Positions 1-8,616 of a DNA stretch of 64,000 nucleotides are shown here, piece after piece. This DNA comes from Patescibacterium sp964540895. Lineage in GTDB: Bacteria; Patescibacteriota; Patescibacteriia; Patescibacteriales; Patescibacteriaceae. A program made the position numbers and the translations under genes. Position 1 is the first letter of the stretch. The number at the start of each line of letters is the position of its first letter. A model generated the notes under the pieces. That model did no database searches. It had not been told where the DNA came from and saw only the letters and a list, made by a program, of their open reading frames with translations. Where the stretch lies: NCBI GenBank assembly GCA_964540895.1, contig CAZIOP010000001.1:558001-622000 (forward strand), read 5' to 3'.

Positions 1-1090
1 ATTCCATCACCGGCATAGTCTCCTCCACTGCTTTTTTCCAACCTTCTGGATTGAGACGAATACATTCATCAGGATCTTTACCCTCTGGTAATACAATAAT
101 ATTTGTTTCTAATTCAGCGGCTAAGGTATGTTCACTACCTCGTTCAACTGCAAGATGGCCTGCTGCATCAGTGTCATAGGCAAAAGCTACTCGATTAGTA
201 TAACGTTGTAGTAGCCTTACTTGCTCAGCGGTTAAAGCTGTACCTGAAGTCGCAATAACATTTTGAAAACCAGCTTCATGTGCAGTGACACAGTCCATTT
301 GACCTTCCATAATAATAACAGATTCTTTTTCACGGATAGCCAGTTTGGCTTTATCTAAACCAAAAATTAACTTACTTTTGTCATAGACAATACTTTGCGG
401 ACTATTAATATATTTACCTTGTAAATCACGATCTGCAAAGTCAGGTAAGATACGACCAGTAAATCCAACCACATTGCCATTTACTTCTCGTAAAGGAAAC
501 ATAACACGACCACGAAACCGATTATAATATCTACCTGTTTCAGCTTTACGAGCAGACAGACCGGCCATAAAAATTTCATCATCACTAAATTTTTTACTTT
601 TCAAAAAAGTAATAACATCATCCCATGATTCAGGAGCGTAGCCAATCATCCAATCATGGATTGTTTCTTTCTTCAGGCCACGCTTCATAAGATAATTGCG
701 AGCCGGCTCACCACTTGTTTGATGAAGCAGAATATCATGATAATAACGTGCAGCCTGATCTAAAAGATCTAAAATACGGTTACGTTTAGAAATTTCTGGT
801 CCACTTTCTCTTTGCAATACAACTCCTGCTCGGGGAGCTAGCAATCGTAAAGCTTCCGGAAATGTTAATTTCTCAATTTCCATAATAAAAGAAAACAAAT
901 CACCACCCTTCCCACATCCAAAACAATGCCAGACTTGTTTAGTGGGACTAACATTAAACGAAGGGGTTTTTTCATTATGAAAAGGACACCGGCCAATAAA
1001 ATTGGTACCAGCCGCTTTTAATGGCATATATTGACGAATAATTTCGACAATATCAAGCCGAGCTTTTATTTCGTCTGATGGACTAAGCAT
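1..1090 (-). CDS. dnaG: DNA primase DnaG (C-terminus cut by window edge)
   Basis: Synthesises RNA primers at the replication fork. The 363 visible residues start at the ATG at 1090 (MLSPSDEIKARLD). A CHC2 zinc finger has Cys35, His38, Cys56 and Cys59. The Toprim core follows at about residues 255-345 with the glutamate in EGQMD and the acidic cluster in AYDTDAAG, then KDPDE. The frame is open to base 1, so roughly the last third of a normal primase of about 580 residues, including the helicase-binding domain, lies outside the window. It is the last gene of a minus-strand run. A weak promoter (TTGCTT, 16 nt, TAGTAT) can be read in the 40-nt gap before it. Family assignment is secure. Confidence 0.97.
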   Translation of the reverse strand, partial: MLSPSDEIKARLDIVEIIRQYMPLKAAGTNFIGRCPFHNEKTPSFNVSPTKQVWHCFGCGKGGDLFSFIMEIEKLTFPEALRLLAPRAGVVLQRESGPEISKRNRILDLLDQAARYYHDILLHQTSGEPARNYLMKRGLKKETIHDWMIGYAPESWDDVITFLKSKKFSDDEIFMAGLSARKAETGRYYNRFRGRVMFPLREVNGNVVGFTGRILPDFADRDLQGKYINSPQSIVYDKSKLIFGLDKAKLAIREKESVIIMEGQMDCVTAHEAGFQNVIATSGTALTAEQVRLLQRYTNRVAFAYDTDAAGHLAVERGSEHTLAAELETNIIVLPEGKDPDECIRLNPEGWKKAVEETMPVME

Positions 1091-1130
1091 ATGGTCTACC
1101 TATACTACTACAAAACCAAGACTAAGCAAA

Positions 1131-1523
1131 TTACATGTTTCGAAGCATATTAGAGAAACGTTGACTACGAGGATCATTGTTAGGAGAGCTGGTATGTGGT
1201 CTTTTTCTTTGAGGAAAGCCACTTGGTCTAATAAAACCTCTGAGTCGTTTAATTTCTTGCTCAACTAACTCCCCATCATACTCCCCACTATGGGCAGATG
1301 TGCCCTCATAGCTTGCTTGTTTTTGATCAAGATGAAGGTTAATAACTATTGAATCGTCAGACTCTTCAACGTAAATATGAAAACGTGGATAGAAATTATT
1401 GCCTAACTTACGAACAAAACTTCCCTGCCCTGTATGTCGAGATTCAATGTAAGTATACCCAGCAGTACGAAGAAATAAAGCAGGGGTAGAATCGATATCA
1501 GATTGTGCGAGGATAAGTTTCAT
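1131..1523 (-). CDS. Conserved hypothetical protein starting next to tRNA-Ser
   Basis: A 130-residue protein of unknown function (MKLILAQSDIDSTPALFLR...). I recall similar short proteins from Patescibacteria genomes, but no function. It is soluble, with a globular first 90 residues containing an HLDQKQ / AHSGEYDGE segment and a basic, proline- and arginine-rich tail. The open frame runs 22 codons further upstream, but that extension is entirely inside tRNA-Ser, so the ATG at 1523 is the real start. That ATG sits one base after the tRNA 3' end with no Shine-Dalgarno sequence, so tRNA 3' processing could create a leaderless mRNA (inference). dnaG follows 40 nt downstream. Confidence 0.75.
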   Translation of the reverse strand: MKLILAQSDIDSTPALFLRTAGYTYIESRHTGQGSFVRKLGNNFYPRFHIYVEESDDSIVINLHLDQKQASYEGTSAHSGEYDGELVEQEIKRLRGFIRPSGFPQRKRPHTSSPNNDPRSQRFSNMLRNM

Positions 1524-1524
1524 G

Positions 1525-1611
1525 CGGAAGGACGGGGATTCGAACCCCGGAGACCCGTTAAGGTCTACTTGCTTTCCAAGCAAGCGCACTCGACCACTAT
1601 GCGATCCTTCC
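1525..1611 (-). tRNA. tRNA-Ser (GGA)
   Basis: An 87-nt class II tRNA. The acceptor stem GGAAGGA pairs with TCCTTCC, the discriminator is G, and the anticodon arm CTTGCTT-GGA-AAGCAAG gives anticodon GGA. A long variable arm and a GGTTCGAATCC T-loop are present. CCA is not encoded; the next base starts the spacer to the downstream ATG. It lies 10 nt after the stop codon of the DsbA-like gene, so it is probably cut from a longer operon transcript. Confidence 0.95.
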
Positions 1612-1620
1612 GAGAGAATA

Positions 1621-2418
1621 CTATTTTACTAATTTTTTCCGTATCATTGATCGCAAGCCTTCAGCGGCTGATCCGTCAGGATGAGTAAAATCAGTATATG
1701 GGATAGCACCGGCCATGTATTCATTATTAATAAAGCTGGCGGGTGTTCCTCCAACACCAAGTTGTTTAACTGTTTCTTTTTGCGCCAATATCTTAGCCTG
1801 ATGAGGCACTTTAGTCAAACAGTCATTATAGGTATTTTCATCAAGCTGTATGGTTTTGCCAGCTGCTTTAATTGACTCAACTGACAAAGTTCCATTCTTG
1901 TTTTGTTTAAATAGTTCATGATACATCTCCCAGAATTTATCTTGATCAGCCGCACACTCCGAAGCATTAGCTGCAGGCAAGGCTAACTCATGACTAGATA
2001 ACGGAAAATGTCTGATAGCAATAACTAAATCTGTACCAAACTCAGCTTTAGCTTGCTGGACTGTGTCATATAACTGAGCACAAAAAGGACATTGAAAATC
2101 TTCATAGATAATTAGTTGTACTGGTGCACCGATGTTTCCCCAGAGATGATCCTCAAGACTCAAAGGTGCTACCTGAGAACTTTCATTAATCACAGCTGAT
2201 CCATTAATACCAATATCTGTTGTATTATCAGCTGGGTTCTTTTTGGTGGCTACTTCCACTTTTTTGCCGGTAAACCAACTTTGAATACGCAATCGATTGT
2301 CTTTTGAGAGACCTAGTAATGTTACTGCACTTACCACTAAGATTATACATACCACCCCAAGAATTTTGAGGATGTTACTAGAATGTGTTTCACGAAACAT
2401 GTTAGAATTTTTTTTCAT
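1621..2418 (-). CDS. Membrane-anchored DsbA-like thiol:disulfide oxidoreductase
   Basis: A 265-residue protein with one N-terminal membrane helix (about 16-37), an extracytoplasmic linker, and a DsbA-type thioredoxin fold from about residue 85. The active site is Cys110-Pro-Phe-Cys113 in EDFQCPFC, and the cis-proline loop GGTP is at about 223-226. The family oxidises or isomerises disulfides in exported proteins. Two further cysteines (155 and 200) may form a structural bond. It sits downstream of gatC-gatA in a tight minus-strand run. The window encodes very cysteine-rich exported proteins at 37541-46726 that are plausible substrates; that link is inference. Confidence 0.9.
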   Translation of the reverse strand: MKKNSNMFRETHSSNILKILGVVCIILVVSAVTLLGLSKDNRLRIQSWFTGKKVEVATKKNPADNTTDIGINGSAVINESSQVAPLSLEDHLWGNIGAPVQLIIYEDFQCPFCAQLYDTVQQAKAEFGTDLVIAIRHFPLSSHELALPAANASECAADQDKFWEMYHELFKQNKNGTLSVESIKAAGKTIQLDENTYNDCLTKVPHQAKILAQKETVKQLGVGGTPASFINNEYMAGAIPYTDFTHPDGSAAEGLRSMIRKKLVK

Positions 2419-2425
2419 ACAATTA

Positions 2426-3871
2426 CTAAATTACTGGCTTAGCTACAGGTCCCAGTTGTTTTTCTAAGACTTTTGCTGCCGCCAACACTTTCATGTCGGA
2501 TAACTCTGGACCAATTAATTGTATACCAGTTGGTAGTGTTTTAGTAGTCACTGGAATAGAAACAGCTGGTAGTCCAGCTAATGAAGCTGGGACAGAAAAA
2601 ATATCTTCTAAATACATATCTAATGGATTCTTCTTTGCTCCAAACTTAAAGGCAGTAGTTGGAGTTGTTGGAGTAATAATCAAATCACATTTTCTAAACG
2701 CTCTAGAAAAATCTTGTCGCAAACCAGTTCGTACTTTTTGTGCCTGCCGATAATAAGCATCAACATAGCCTGCACTTAAGGCAAAAGTACCGAGAATTAT
2801 TCTTCGTTTTACTTCTGGCCCAAAACCTTCTTCTCGATTTTTAACATATGATTCTAATAAATTCTTACTCTTCGTACTACTATGTCCAAACCGTAACCCA
2901 TCAAACCGAGCTAAATTAGAGCTAATCTCACTGGGGGTAATAATATAATACGCCGCCACGGCATAGGCTGATAGTGGAAGGCTGACAGATACAATACGAG
3001 CACCAGCCTTTTTCAACTCTGCTACAGCTTTTGCAAATGATTGCTTCACTTCAGGAGATAAGGTGATAGATTCAAATTCTTTAGGTAAACCAATTTTCTT
3101 ACCTTTTAATGTATAGCTTGTGTCAACTTTAAACTGAGCTTTAGTAGTAGCCAGGGTAGTAGCATCTTGGGTGTCTTGACCTTTAATAATCTCTAAAACA
3201 ATGGCTGCATCTTCAGGTGTCTTGGCAAGAACTCCTGGTACATCAGTTGAACTAGTCATAGCAATTAACCCAAACCGTGAGCATAGTCCATAGGTTGGCT
3301 TATAGCCGGTAATTCCACAAAAAGCTGCGGGGTGACGTACTGAACCACCAGTATCAGTTCCCAAAGCAAATAAACACATATCAGCTGCGACAGCAGCAGC
3401 AGAACCGCCAGAAGACCCGCCTGGCACACGTGTTATATCCCATGGATTTTTAGTTGGACCAAAAGCACTATATTCAGTTGAAGAGCCATGGGCAAATTCA
3501 TCTAAGTTTGTTTTACCAAGTAAAATAGCGCCAGCTTCTTTTAAGGATTTGATAACAGTAGCATCATACGGGGCAATATAGTTTTTCAACATTCTAGAAC
3601 CAGCGGTTGTTGTTAATCCTTTGGTCATGATATTATCTTTGGCCAAAAATGGTATTCCTAATAGTGATGTTCGCTCACCGGCTGCTAAACGTTTATCAGA
3701 TGTCACCGCTGCTGCTAGTGCTCCTTTTTCATCAACTAATAAACAAGCGTGAAGCTTCCTGTTTAGATGCTTAATCTGTTTTAAACAAGCTTTAGTCAAA
3801 GCCATTGAAGTTATCTCACCGTTATCAAGCAGTTGCCTAGCTCTAGTAATTGTTAGTTCATGCAATTTCAT
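2426..3871 (-). CDS. gatA: Asp/Glu-tRNA amidotransferase subunit A
   Basis: The amidase subunit of GatCAB, which converts misacylated Glu-tRNA(Gln) or Asp-tRNA(Asn) to the amide form, releasing ammonia from glutamine. The 481 residues match the usual length. The amidase-signature triad is visible: Lys78 in PFLAKDN, Ser153/Ser154 in GGSSGGSAAA and the nucleophile Ser177 in GTDTGGSVRHP. It lies 8 nt after gatC. gatB is not in the window. Because asnS is present at 23931, the main need for this enzyme is probably Gln-tRNA synthesis, but no glnS locus can be checked here. Confidence 0.97.
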   Translation of the reverse strand: MKLHELTITRARQLLDNGEITSMALTKACLKQIKHLNRKLHACLLVDEKGALAAAVTSDKRLAAGERTSLLGIPFLAKDNIMTKGLTTTAGSRMLKNYIAPYDATVIKSLKEAGAILLGKTNLDEFAHGSSTEYSAFGPTKNPWDITRVPGGSSGGSAAAVAADMCLFALGTDTGGSVRHPAAFCGITGYKPTYGLCSRFGLIAMTSSTDVPGVLAKTPEDAAIVLEIIKGQDTQDATTLATTKAQFKVDTSYTLKGKKIGLPKEFESITLSPEVKQSFAKAVAELKKAGARIVSVSLPLSAYAVAAYYIITPSEISSNLARFDGLRFGHSSTKSKNLLESYVKNREEGFGPEVKRRIILGTFALSAGYVDAYYRQAQKVRTGLRQDFSRAFRKCDLIITPTTPTTAFKFGAKKNPLDMYLEDIFSVPASLAGLPAVSIPVTTKTLPTGIQLIGPELSDMKVLAAAKVLEKQLGPVAKPVI

Positions 3872-3879
3872 ACAAATAC

Positions 3880-4170
3880 CTAATTCAGAATTCTTTTAAC
3901 CTTAATCAGTCGTCCTTTATGATCATTTGCCTGTTTCAAGGCAATATTTTTTTCATCTTCTGGCCATGACGTCATTTCATCCAACCGTAATCTATTTTCT
4001 ACTGTCTTGGAAACTACTGAAGCATCTTTTTTAATTATGACATTTTGTAATTCATCAACATAGCGCAAAATACCGCCAAGTTCTGTGCGGTATTGTTTGA
4101 TCTCTTGATCACTTAATTCCAAGCGTGCCAGACCAGCAATATGGCTGATGTCTTTTTCTGATAATGTCAT
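3880..4170 (-). CDS. gatC: Asp/Glu-tRNA amidotransferase subunit C
   Basis: A 96-residue GatC, the small subunit that wraps around GatA and stabilises the GatCAB complex. The family pattern shows as an N-terminal SEKDISHIAGLARLELSD segment, a central helix, and a C-terminal acidic/aromatic stretch (MTSWPEDE). It lies directly upstream of gatA (8-nt gap) and 10 nt after the pilin-like gene at 4181-5410, so it appears to be transcribed with the pilin/ligA run. Confidence 0.95.
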   Translation of the reverse strand: MTLSEKDISHIAGLARLELSDQEIKQYRTELGGILRYVDELQNVIIKKDASVVSKTVENRLRLDEMTSWPEDEKNIALKQANDHKGRLIKVKRILN

Positions 4171-4180
4171 GAAAGAAAAT

Positions 4181-5410
4181 TTACTTTACGCAACGAAAAC
4201 CAATACGAGTATTTGGATCTGTGCCGGTTTGAGTCATATTTATATGGTATAAACCTGCTAATTCTTCATTGTTCTTAGTAGTATAACCCCCTCGCCACAT
4301 AACATTATCTGTTTTAGTACAACCTCGATATTGACCTAATCCATTTTTATTATCATTCCATAAAGGATCAGAAGGGCCAGCTACATCGTGTTCATATGTT
4401 AAATCAGCAGTACCCGTATCATCCCACTCAATATACTTATCATCAGCAAAAAATTCTCCTATATTATCACCCGCAGCACAGGTTGTATCTAACCATTCTC
4501 CCATATTACCAGAAAGATCCCATATTACCTCTTGATTAAATAAGGTATAGGTACGAATTGCCTGATCACTGCCTGGATCACTATCATTAGATAAAACTGT
4601 ATTATCATCATAATGACCTCGAGGTAACCAATTATCACCTATGATTCCACTACCCCAATTAGCCGAATTCTGCTCTATATGACGTGCCAGTGTCATCCAT
4701 TCTGCATTAGTCATAACATGACCGCCAACACTGTCACAAGCAGCCTTAGCTTCATCTAATGTAATATTCCCAATAGGATTTCCCGTTGATGTGGAAACTG
4801 GGATATTACTACCTGAACAAAGACTACCACTGTTATCAAGTGAATCTTCAGATGTCAGCGGTGAAGTAAGAGGTATAGTAGGCGTGGAAGCATTCGCACA
4901 TCTTGCTTCATATTTCATAACACAAAAGTCATTTGTTTCAAACGACGCACTACCAGGCACAGCAATATAACCACTTGGACAATCAAGAATACCATTTGCC
5001 GTGGCTGTTTTTGGCCCACCTGATAAATCATCAGTTTTATCACCTAAACAAAAAGTTAAACTATACCGTTGTCCATTTTCTAGTTGTTTATATTGATAGC
5101 CTTGATCAGGGCAATTATTGTCGTTATATGGTCGAGGATTCTGAGGAATTCGTAAAAGATAATTCACACCATTACGAGCTAAGCTAGCACTAGGTGAAAC
5201 ATAGGTAGGATAAAAACCATTATCGTTATAATACATCTTCAAACCTAACTGTAACTGTTTTATGTCAGCTAATCGACGGGCGTTCCGTGCTGTCTTCTTT
5301 GTATTGTCTAAGGAAACCATTACTAAGGTAGTTAAAATACCAATAATGGCAATAACCACCATAATTTCAACTAACGTAAACCCGTTTATTTTTTTGAATA
5401 TTTGTTTCAT
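4181..5410 (-). CDS. Type IV prepilin-like protein with SUMF1/FGE-like head domain
   Basis: A 409-residue class III-signal prepilin: short leader MKQIFKKING, then FTLVEIMVVIAIIGIL with Glu at position 5 after the predicted prepilin-peptidase cut, as in type IV pilins and type II pseudopilins. Residues to about 125 look like a pseudopilin core (KQLQLGLKMYYNDNGFYP). From about 155 onward the protein resembles the formylglycine-generating-enzyme / C-type-lectin-like fold: FCVMKYEARC, GGHVMTNAEWMTLAR, WDLSGNMGEWLDT and the terminal RIGFRCVK. The catalytic role of sulfatase-modifying enzymes is unlikely in this setting; a ligand-binding tip is the better guess. It lies 4 nt downstream of ligA and 10 nt before gatC. 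Confidence 0.88.
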   Translation of the reverse strand: MKQIFKKINGFTLVEIMVVIAIIGILTTLVMVSLDNTKKTARNARRLADIKQLQLGLKMYYNDNGFYPTYVSPSASLARNGVNYLLRIPQNPRPYNDNNCPDQGYQYKQLENGQRYSLTFCLGDKTDDLSGGPKTATANGILDCPSGYIAVPGSASFETNDFCVMKYEARCANASTPTIPLTSPLTSEDSLDNSGSLCSGSNIPVSTSTGNPIGNITLDEAKAACDSVGGHVMTNAEWMTLARHIEQNSANWGSGIIGDNWLPRGHYDDNTVLSNDSDPGSDQAIRTYTLFNQEVIWDLSGNMGEWLDTTCAAGDNIGEFFADDKYIEWDDTGTADLTYEHDVAGPSDPLWNDNKNGLGQYRGCTKTDNVMWRGGYTTKNNEELAGLYHINMTQTGTDPNTRIGFRCVK

Positions 5411-5413
5411 ATA

Positions 5414-7528
5414 TTATTTCACCATCTTTGAAAATTGTTGTTCAGAAAGAATTGTAACGCCTAATCTTTTTGCCTTATCTAACTTACTGCCAGCTTCACT
5501 GCCGGCCACAACGTAATCAGTCTGTTTACTCACACTACCAGACACACTACCACCTCGTTCTCTTATTATAGTACTGGCTTCATCACGGGTCAAACTAATC
5601 AAGGAGCCAGTCAGGACAAAAGTTTTACCGACAAAAGCTGATTTCTGGATAATTTTTTTAGGCATTTCAATAGTAACTCCCACTTCGGTTAACTCTTTAA
5701 GAAAAGTCCTATGAAGTGGGTCTCTAAACCATTCATACACAGACGTTGAAACAACTCCCCCAATATCAGGTAATTGTTCTAATACCTGTTTTGAAAGATG
5801 AAAAAAAATATTTCCAACATCAAACGGAGTCTGTACTTTTCTATCTTGTTTCTTGGCCCATTCAGGAACATGGGTGGCTAACAAAAAAGCACTTTCTTCA
5901 CCAATATGAAAGATACCTAACGCATACAGGAAACGAGCTAATGGAATGTGTTTATGATCACTAATAGCTTGAATAACATTATTAGCTGATATTTCAGCAA
6001 ACCGTTCTAAGCTGAGTAGAGCATCTTTTTGCAATCGATAAAAATCAGCTGGATCTTGTACTAAGCCTCCCTGTACTAATTGTTCAATAATTTTTGGACC
6101 CAAACCAGGAATATCCAAAGCACTTTTAGAAGTCCAGTGGATTAAACGACGAAGATTAACAGCGTAACAGGTTCGATTCAAACATTTAATAGCAACTTCT
6201 CCACTAATCTGTGTTACCGCGCTACCACACATTGGACAACGAAGTGGTGGATTAATTTTCTTCTCTTTGCCGTTACGTAATTTCGTTACAACTGAAATTA
6301 TCTTGGGAATAACATCACCGGCTCGTTCAATAATCACCGTATCACCTAGCTTTAAATTAAGACGACGAATTTCATCAAGATTATGCAATGTTGTATTACT
6401 AATCATTACCCCTTTAATACGAACCGGTTCAACTTTAGCGATTGGTGTTAATACACCTGTCCGGCCAATTTGCCACACTACTTCTCGAACAACTGTTGTC
6501 CCCTGCTCCGCAGCAAACTTATAAGCCATCATATATCGTGGACCTTTGCCAACCACACCTAAGGTCTGCCATAGTGCAATCTGATTAATAACAGCTACAA
6601 CACCATCACATTCAAACGGTAAACGCTCACGATGTTTTTCCCAGTAATGGTGAAAAGCTAGAACCTCACGTAAATTCTTACATAGTTTATTTTCCCGTAA
6701 TATTTTAAAACCGAGCAAGGCAGCCACTTCATGCTCTAGGTGATGAGAATCAAAATCTAAACCAGATAAACCATAAACATAAAAATCTAATTTTCGTTCA
6801 GCCGTTATAGCTGGATCTAATTGACGAACTGATCCTGCAGCAGCATTACGAGCGTTAGCTAGTAACGGTTTGCCAGCTGCAGCATATTTTTTATTTAACT
6901 TCTCTAACATCTTTTCAGTCATGATAATTTCGCCCCGTACTTCAAAATTACCTTGTTCTAAGGCTGAAATTATTTTCTTCTGATTTGATTTACTGATACC
7001 AATTTTTTGAAACTCAACGGCGGTTGGTATTCGCAACCGTAATGGTATTGACGCAATGGTTCTGATATTTGCAGTTACGTTCTCACCAACCTGACCATCA
7101 CCTCGAGTGGCAGCCTGCCATAACACACCTGATTGATAATGCAAGGCAATGGCTAATCCGTCCATTTTCAATTCACTATAATATTCGAAATCTTTTATTG
7201 ACTTATTACTAGAGCTTACTATTTTTTTATTACGAGTTTCCCAGTCATTCATGTCTTCTTCGCTAAAGGCATCAAACAACGAAATCATGGGTGAGGTATG
7301 ATTAACTTTTTCAAACTTTTCTAAACTTTTACCCGAGACTCGTTGAGTTGGAGAATCAGAGGTAATTAAAGCTGGATATTCCTGCTCAAGTTTTTGCAAT
7401 TCATTTTTTAAACTATCTAAGGCCGCATCACTAATTTCTGGTGTATCCAAAACATGGTATAAATAATTATGACGATTAATTTCTTGACGCAATTTTTCTA
7501 TACGTTTAGCTGCTTCTGAATATTTCAT
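5414..7528 (-). CDS. ligA: NAD-dependent DNA ligase LigA
   Basis: Seals nicks in DNA with NAD as cofactor. The 704 residues match the family. The order is: N-terminal Ia domain with YYxxD-type NAD contacts; adenylation domain with Lys121 in ELKMDG; OB fold (IERAGDVIPKI); a four-Cys zinc finger beginning CPMCG and ending CLNRTC; helix-hairpin-helix repeats (ALDIPGLGPKIIEQL); and a C-terminal BRCT domain from about 625. It is embedded between prepilin-like genes with 4-5 nt gaps, an unusual neighbourhood. The domains look intact. Confidence 0.98.
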   Translation of the reverse strand: MKYSEAAKRIEKLRQEINRHNYLYHVLDTPEISDAALDSLKNELQKLEQEYPALITSDSPTQRVSGKSLEKFEKVNHTSPMISLFDAFSEEDMNDWETRNKKIVSSSNKSIKDFEYYSELKMDGLAIALHYQSGVLWQAATRGDGQVGENVTANIRTIASIPLRLRIPTAVEFQKIGISKSNQKKIISALEQGNFEVRGEIIMTEKMLEKLNKKYAAAGKPLLANARNAAAGSVRQLDPAITAERKLDFYVYGLSGLDFDSHHLEHEVAALLGFKILRENKLCKNLREVLAFHHYWEKHRERLPFECDGVVAVINQIALWQTLGVVGKGPRYMMAYKFAAEQGTTVVREVVWQIGRTGVLTPIAKVEPVRIKGVMISNTTLHNLDEIRRLNLKLGDTVIIERAGDVIPKIISVVTKLRNGKEKKINPPLRCPMCGSAVTQISGEVAIKCLNRTCYAVNLRRLIHWTSKSALDIPGLGPKIIEQLVQGGLVQDPADFYRLQKDALLSLERFAEISANNVIQAISDHKHIPLARFLYALGIFHIGEESAFLLATHVPEWAKKQDRKVQTPFDVGNIFFHLSKQVLEQLPDIGGVVSTSVYEWFRDPLHRTFLKELTEVGVTIEMPKKIIQKSAFVGKTFVLTGSLISLTRDEASTIIRERGGSVSGSVSKQTDYVVAGSEAGSKLDKAKRLGVTILSEQQFSKMVK

Positions 7529-7533
7529 AGTTA

Positions 7534-8613
7534 TTAATCCTTAAGACAACGTACTGACAAAGCAAATTCTTTTTTATAAAAATCTCTATACACTGATTCA
7601 TCACTACTTACAAAACGTCTGACTTGACCATGTTGCGCACTGTGTTGAGTTGAAGTCCATTGGACTCCAAGACTAGTTAAACCAGAAAAATTTTTTCCAT
7701 TTTCATCTCGTAAACCAGATAACAAAATATCAAAATTACTTGATCCACCCACCTGGAGTTCTTCACCAGCCGGAATACAACCTTTACCAGAACGATTATC
7801 ATCACAATCTTCTCCCCCCGCAAGATCAGTATAAAAAGCTTCTAGAACATGCCAATCAGGTTCACTGGGTACATGCCAACCAGTTGGGCAAATACCTTGA
7901 ACTCCCGGGGTAGTTGAATTGTTCATTACGGCTGCCCACTGATAAAGAGATCCATATTGATTGCAATTACTCTCACTATTACTATAACAAGAGCGGCCTT
8001 TTGTGTTATCACTACCAGTAGCTGCTGGACAATTAGGTACACTCAGTGAAATATTATTAATACATGTACCGTTTGGATAACTTCGAATCCGTAAATTTTC
8101 AGCCATCCAGCACTGTGTACCCAAACTAACAGTTCGATACTCACTACCCTCTGCGTCTTTTATTTTCATACCACATTGGAAAGGTGGTTTATAGATAAGA
8201 CCAGCAGTTGTAAATCGTTTAAACAAACCCTTGAAACCAGTTGATTGTACAGTTAGTCCATCAGGGTGCATGGCAGTTATCATTACCTGATAGGTATAGC
8301 GGTTATTAATATCAGTATAGATAGCTGAACTATTATTACAATTTGTACAACTATCATTAGTAAAATCTAGGCAATCATTAACTGCACACCCTGAAAAAAA
8401 ACTTTCATTTTCTTTAAAAAAACCTCGTGTTTGCTCTATACCGGCTTGAGCTGCTTCCAAAGCCTGACTGGAATCATCTTTACCTCGTACAGCATCAAGA
8501 TTATTTAACAAAAGAGTAACGCCAATACTAATAGTTGTGAGCACAATAGCAATAATTGCCATCACCATAAGCAAGGCAACTCCTTTCTGTGGTCGAAAAT
8601 TAAATCTAGTCAT
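7534..8613 (-). CDS. PilX-like pseudopilin with FISUMP domain
   Basis: A 359-residue protein. The leader MTRFNFRPQKG is followed by a hydrophobic segment VALLMVMAIIAIVLTT and an ALEAAQAGIEQTR stretch typical of PilX/GspK-like minor pilins. From about residue 145 it carries the Fibrobacter succinogenes major paralogous (FISUMP) domain: LGTQCWMAENLRI, GICPTGWHVPSEPDW, a SGLRDENG-like segment and the ending LSVRCLKD. The FISUMP domain is found on secreted surface proteins; its role is not known. Part of the minor-pilin run 4181-11000, upstream of ligA. Confidence 0.87.
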   Translation of the reverse strand: MTRFNFRPQKGVALLMVMAIIAIVLTTISIGVTLLLNNLDAVRGKDDSSQALEAAQAGIEQTRGFFKENESFFSGCAVNDCLDFTNDSCTNCNNSSAIYTDINNRYTYQVMITAMHPDGLTVQSTGFKGLFKRFTTAGLIYKPPFQCGMKIKDAEGSEYRTVSLGTQCWMAENLRIRSYPNGTCINNISLSVPNCPAATGSDNTKGRSCYSNSESNCNQYGSLYQWAAVMNNSTTPGVQGICPTGWHVPSEPDWHVLEAFYTDLAGGEDCDDNRSGKGCIPAGEELQVGGSSNFDILLSGLRDENGKNFSGLTSLGVQWTSTQHSAQHGQVRRFVSSDESVYRDFYKKEFALSVRCLKD

Positions 8614-8616
8614 ATA

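Noticed and set aside
1131..1589. Longer 152-residue version of the ORF next to tRNA-Ser
   Set aside because: The added N-terminal residues are translated tRNA-Ser sequence; the ATG at 1523 is the better start.
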